64,000 bases of DNA, taken from Bacillus sp. AFS073361 (GTDB lineage Bacteria; Bacillota; Bacilli; Bacillales; Cytobacillaceae). Below the pieces are notes generated by a model. That model did no database searches. It worked only from the letters and a program-made list of their open reading frames with translations, and was not told the DNA's origin. Shown piece by piece: positions 61,561 through 64,000 of the stretch. The translations under genes and the position numbers were made by a program. Numbering within the stretch: position 1 is the stretch's first letter; every line of letters starts with the position of its first letter. The stretch is taken from contig NZ_NUZU01000028.1 of the NCBI RefSeq assembly GCF_002567005.1, forward strand, positions 90,623 through 154,622, written 5' to 3'.

Positions 61561-61744
61561 GGCTGTGTTAAAGGTTATTATTGATTTTGACACTCTGTTG
61601 ATTGGAGTGGAAGGCACGAAGACTCCTGCGGGAGTACGGGGCAGGGGAGACCCCGCAGGAGCAAAGCGACGAGGAGGCTCCCCGGCACGCCCGCGGAAAG
61701 CGAAGTGCCTGGAACGGAAATCAACAGACAAGTTTAACACAGCC
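61561..61744. repeat. 184-bp palindromic repeat element with inverted ends
   Basis: The ends are inverted copies: GGCTGTGTTAAA (61561-61572) and TTTAACACAGCC (61733-61744). Inside, TGTTGATTGGAGTGGAAGGCA and TGCCTGGAACGGAAATCAACA form an imperfect inverted repeat (both about 21 bases). The core is GC-rich (CCTGCGGGA..., CCCCGCAGGAGC...), unlike its neighbours. It lies between the last permease and its terminator. A truncated copy is at 5001-5094. It looks like a non-autonomous mobile or REP-type element. The 61-codon frame inside it is not called as a gene. Confidence 0.82.
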
Positions 61745-61762
61745 AAGTAACGACCATCTTTG

Positions 61763-61790
61763 ACCGCTCAATTGGGCGGTTTTTTTTTTT
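61763..61790 (+). terminator. terminator of the ABC operon
   Basis: ACCGCTC / GGGCGGT (one G-U) around AATT is followed by ten T residues. It lies 214 bases after the last stop codon because the repeat element is in between. Confidence 0.85.
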
Positions 61791-61985
61791 GGTTTTTTAA
61801 TATATGGAATTTTGGTAGGCGGAAATTAAGAATCTTTCACGAAACCAGATGTTTTTATTCGACTTTTTCTATAATTATTCTACATAACATTACAAATTCA
61901 TTACATTTTCCCTAGTTCCATTGTTATTATTCTCTTGGAAACTTAAACTATAAATATATAAAACGGAAAAATTTACTTTTGGAAA
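61791..61985. other. A/T-rich promoter region of the NlpC/P60 gene
   Basis: There is no gene. The region is very A/T rich, with several possible -10 elements (TATAAATATATAAAA near 61950) but no clear -35; a sigma-A or WalR-type promoter is possible, not demonstrated. Confidence 0.35.
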
Positions 61986-61999
61986 AGGTGAGAATAGGA

Positions 62000-63256
62000 A
62001 TGAAACGGAAACTAGTAATATATTCGGTAATGGTAGCTCTATTATCGACGATCTTTCAAGCAACCCCGACTTTTGCAAGTCCAACTGTTACTCAAGAACA
62101 AATCAATGAGACTGAAGGACAAATAACCGCAACACAAAATCAAATTGAAGAGATAGAAACAAAGATTCAACAACTTGACGACCGTATCGTCATTGGTATG
62201 GAGAAAAGCAAACAACTAAACAATGATATTAAAGTCCAACAAGGTCAAATCGTAAAAACGAAGGCAGACATTGAAAAAGCCAAAAAGGATTTAGAGACGA
62301 ACAAAAACTACTATACTGCAAGATTGAAAACAATGCAGGAGCAAGGTCAGCAGCCGATGATCACATATGCTGAGTTCATTCTTTCTTCTGAAAGCTTTTC
62401 ACAGTTACTAACTCGTTCTACAGCTATTATGCAAATTCTTGATAATAATACAGATATCATGAAGACGCTAGCTAAAAAAGAGGAAAACTTACTAGGTGCG
62501 GAGCAAAAGTTAGAAAACGAATTGGCGCAATTAAAAAAGAGCCAAAGTGACTTAGTTTCTGAACAAAAGCAGATTGAAGCAGATAAGGCCGAAATTAAAA
62601 CCGTATTGGCAGAATCAAAAAATACCTTAAATCAACAACTAGCGCAACTTGCTAATCAAAAAACACTGAAAAGTGCACAAGATAAAGCACGTCAAGAAGC
62701 ACAAGCAAGAGCAGTACGTGAAGCACAAGAGAGAGTTGCAGCTGAGGAAAGAGCACGTCAAGCAGCGGAAGAAAGTGCAAATCAACAAGCGCCTGAAAGC
62801 CCAGCGCAACCAAAACAAGAATCTCCGGTGGAAAAACCGGTGAAAATATCAGTGAAAAAACCAGCGAAATCCGTTGATACACCGAAAGAAACAGTGACTA
62901 ATTCAGGAGATGCCGATGCGTTAATCTCTTATGCTAAACAATTTTTGGGTGTTAAATACGTTTGGGGAGGAACAACTCCAAATGGGTTTGACTGTTCAGG
63001 GTTCACCCAATATGTGTTCCGTCATATTGGTATTTCCCTTCCGAGGGTCTCTCGTGACCAGCAGGATGTAGGAACTAGCATTTCTCCTTATAATGTACAA
63101 AAAGGTGATTTAATATTTAGGGGTAATCCTGCCCACCATGTTGGTATCTATATCGGCGGTGGGAAGTATATCCATGCACCACAAACAGGTGATGTAGTAA
63201 AGATTGCTGCGTATAATCCGTCTAAATTTACAACTGCAGCACGAGTATTGCGTTAA
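62000..63256 (+). CDS. secreted coiled-coil NlpC/P60 peptidoglycan endopeptidase (CwlO-like)
   Basis: The signal peptide (about residues 1-24, ending TFA) is followed by a long coiled coil (about 30-245) with Gln/Glu/Lys heptads and an Ala/Arg/Glu-rich end. A Pro/Lys linker (about 255-300) and a C-terminal NlpC/P60 domain come next, with catalytic Cys332 (FDCSGF), His379/380 (AHHVGIYIG) and His392 (YIHAP). It cuts peptide stems of peptidoglycan; the layout is that of CwlO or PcsB-like DL-endopeptidases needed for wall growth, often controlled by FtsEX. ATG 62000 is preferred to the in-frame start at 61979, which contains the AAGGTGAG ribosome site. Confidence 0.9.
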   Translation: MKRKLVIYSVMVALLSTIFQATPTFASPTVTQEQINETEGQITATQNQIEEIETKIQQLDDRIVIGMEKSKQLNNDIKVQQGQIVKTKADIEKAKKDLETNKNYYTARLKTMQEQGQQPMITYAEFILSSESFSQLLTRSTAIMQILDNNTDIMKTLAKKEENLLGAEQKLENELAQLKKSQSDLVSEQKQIEADKAEIKTVLAESKNTLNQQLAQLANQKTLKSAQDKARQEAQARAVREAQERVAAEERARQAAEESANQQAPESPAQPKQESPVEKPVKISVKKPAKSVDTPKETVTNSGDADALISYAKQFLGVKYVWGGTTPNGFDCSGFTQYVFRHIGISLPRVSRDQQDVGTSISPYNVQKGDLIFRGNPAHHVGIYIGGGKYIHAPQTGDVVKIAAYNPSKFTTAARVLR

Positions 63257-63260
63257 GAAC

Positions 63261-63291
63261 AAGGCTTGGAGGAAAACTCCAAGCCTTTTTT
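63261..63291 (+). terminator. terminator after the endopeptidase
   Basis: A perfect 11-bp stem AAGGCTTGGAG / CTCCAAGCCTT with loop GAAAA is followed by TTTT. Confidence 0.93.
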
Positions 63292-63353
63292 GTGTTTTTG
63301 GGGAAGATAATCACATAGATTAGAAGAGGTGAAAAGAACATTTTTCTAAGAAG

Positions 63354-63587
63354 GTGTCTAAGATAACCACAACCGAGGAAATTGCTGCAATCCTTGCCAG
63401 TTTTGATCATCCACTGGCCCCGTATTGGCTTAATAACGATCTAATTAAGAAGACGATCGCAACCAGTTATGATTATTGGGTAGAAGATACAGATATCCCA
63501 ATGTCATTGGCCGACTTTGTGTTCCAATATCTTGAACATGCCGAATATCTCGGCGGAATTTTTTCAAACATACATGATCCCAGCTGA
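63354..63587 (+). CDS. small unknown protein (77 aa)
   Basis: This soluble acidic protein starts at GTG 63354 (SKITTTEEIAAILASFDHP...) and ends NIHDPS. It has no signal peptide, membrane helix or recognised motif. A terminator begins in its stop codon, which supports a real gene. The ribosome site is weak near the GTG; AGAGGTGA lies about 25 bases upstream, so the start is uncertain. Confidence 0.6.
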   Translation: MSKITTTEEIAAILASFDHPLAPYWLNNDLIKKTIATSYDYWVEDTDIPMSLADFVFQYLEHAEYLGGIFSNIHDPS

Positions 63588-63607
63588 TGGACAGCTGGGA
63601 TTTCTTT
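63577..63607 (+). terminator. terminator overlapping the small gene's stop
   Basis: ATCCCAGCTG / CAGCTGGGAT (63577-63586 and 63592-63601) around ATGGA is followed by TTCTTT. Confidence 0.8.
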
Positions 63608-63827
63608 GGTGTCAGGCACCCTAAGACGAAGGTAAGCAAAATAGGTTCCAAAAAATCGGTCATTTCAGAGATAACCTTGTCATTATAGTGCACTGTGGCC
63701 GTTCAAAAGTTCGCCATAACATTTCAAACAAAGTGTGAACTTGTCACTACACCCATATTGTTTATCCGAAAAAAGGAATATAGTGTAAATATAAAGAACA
63801 AATAAATTTTGAAAGGCGGAATCATTT

Positions 63828-64000
63828 ATGTTTAATAAATTTTTAAGGGAAAATAAAATTGCGGCAGCCATCTTAACTGTCTTACGATTATACCTTGGTT
63901 ATTCTTGGTTTACAGCGGGTTTTGGAAAATTAACTGGCGGAGGATTTGATGCTTCTGGATTCTTAAAAGGAGCCATCGCCAACCCAGTAAAAGGTCCAGA
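63828..64000 (+). CDS. DoxX-family membrane protein (3' partial)
   Basis: The frame opens at ATG 63828 after GAAAGGCGGA and runs off the right edge. The visible 57 residues, MFNKFLRENKIAAAILTVLR then LYLGYSWFTAGFGKLTGGGF and DASGFLKGAIANPVKGP, match the start of the DoxX protein encoded at 52629-53141. It is a paralogue. No Fur box was seen directly upstream, unlike the other copy, so control may differ. Confidence 0.9.
   Translation, partial: MFNKFLRENKIAAAILTVLRLYLGYSWFTAGFGKLTGGGFDASGFLKGAIANPVKGP

Noticed and set aside
61565..61750. A 61-codon frame (and one on the other strand) in the GC-rich repeat
   Set aside because: Explained by the palindromic repeat element, which keeps both strands open by composition.
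1..64000. CRISPR arrays, tRNA/rRNA genes, prophage or IS transposase genes
   Set aside because: No regular spacer-repeat array, cloverleaf, rRNA stretch, integrase or transposase motif was found on either strand.

Overview
The window is low-GC DNA that reads like a Gram-positive, endospore-forming Bacillaceae chromosome. The signs are strong AGGAGG-type ribosome binding sites, frequent GTG/TTG starts, a Spo0E-like sporulation phosphatase, Bacillus-type Fur, PhoP and cre sites, and a phoD-tatAd-tatCd operon like that of Bacillus subtilis. A Neobacillus- or Bacillus-type soil organism is likely; the species cannot be named from the sequence. No rRNA, tRNA, CRISPR array, prophage or transposase was seen.

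Layout. 1-6.9 kb: a GGDEF-EAL protein cut by the left edge, an SPFH/prohibitin protein, a secreted CehA-type metallohydrolase behind a five-repeat PhoP box, a HupE/UreJ protein, a CrcB fluoride-channel pair and an MneS-like cation exporter. 7.1-17.3 kb: a Fur-controlled iron-uptake locus (lipoprotein, membrane-anchored protein, FTR1 permease) with envelope-glycan genes interleaved: UDP-glucuronate 4-epimerase type, LPG-synthase-TM flippase type, phosphodiesterase, DPM-type GT2, GT-C transferase and UDP-glucose dehydrogenase. 17.5-22.6 kb: a minus-strand operon (Tat-exported copper oxidase, ZIP transporter, an additional small tatA) divergent from cadC-cadA. cadA has an in-frame TGA exactly at the first cysteine of its metal-binding CxxC motif, followed by a bSECIS-like hairpin. 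22.9-27.7 kb: phoD-tatAd-tatCd with its own PhoP box, then copC-copD.

28.1-41.6 kb: a catabolic cluster for an unidentified aromatic compound. It contains a Rieske dioxygenase (alpha and beta), cis-dihydrodiol dehydrogenase, extradiol dioxygenase, C-C hydrolase type alpha/beta hydrolase, TPP enzyme, aldehyde dehydrogenase, aspartate-dehydrogenase-like protein, cupin, second SDR, tandem VOC protein, MFS transporter and an IclR regulator. Four copies of one 18-bp palindrome (TGTTTT-N6-AAAACA type) sit at its three promoter regions, so it looks like one IclR-controlled regulon.

41.9-52.5 kb: a YesN/YesM-type two-component system, a CcpA-site-preceded sugar ABC transporter, a fusion of ADP-ribosylglycohydrolase fold with a C-terminal beta-sandwich, a ribokinase and an MFS transporter; probably uptake and hydrolysis of a riboside. 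52.6-64 kb: Fur-boxed DoxX, OsmC, Nudix hydrolase, two unknown membrane proteins, the Spo0E-like ORF, a NarL-type two-component system followed by a drug-type ABC transporter operon, a 184-bp palindromic repeat element, an NlpC/P60 endopeptidase, a small unknown protein and a second DoxX cut by the right edge.
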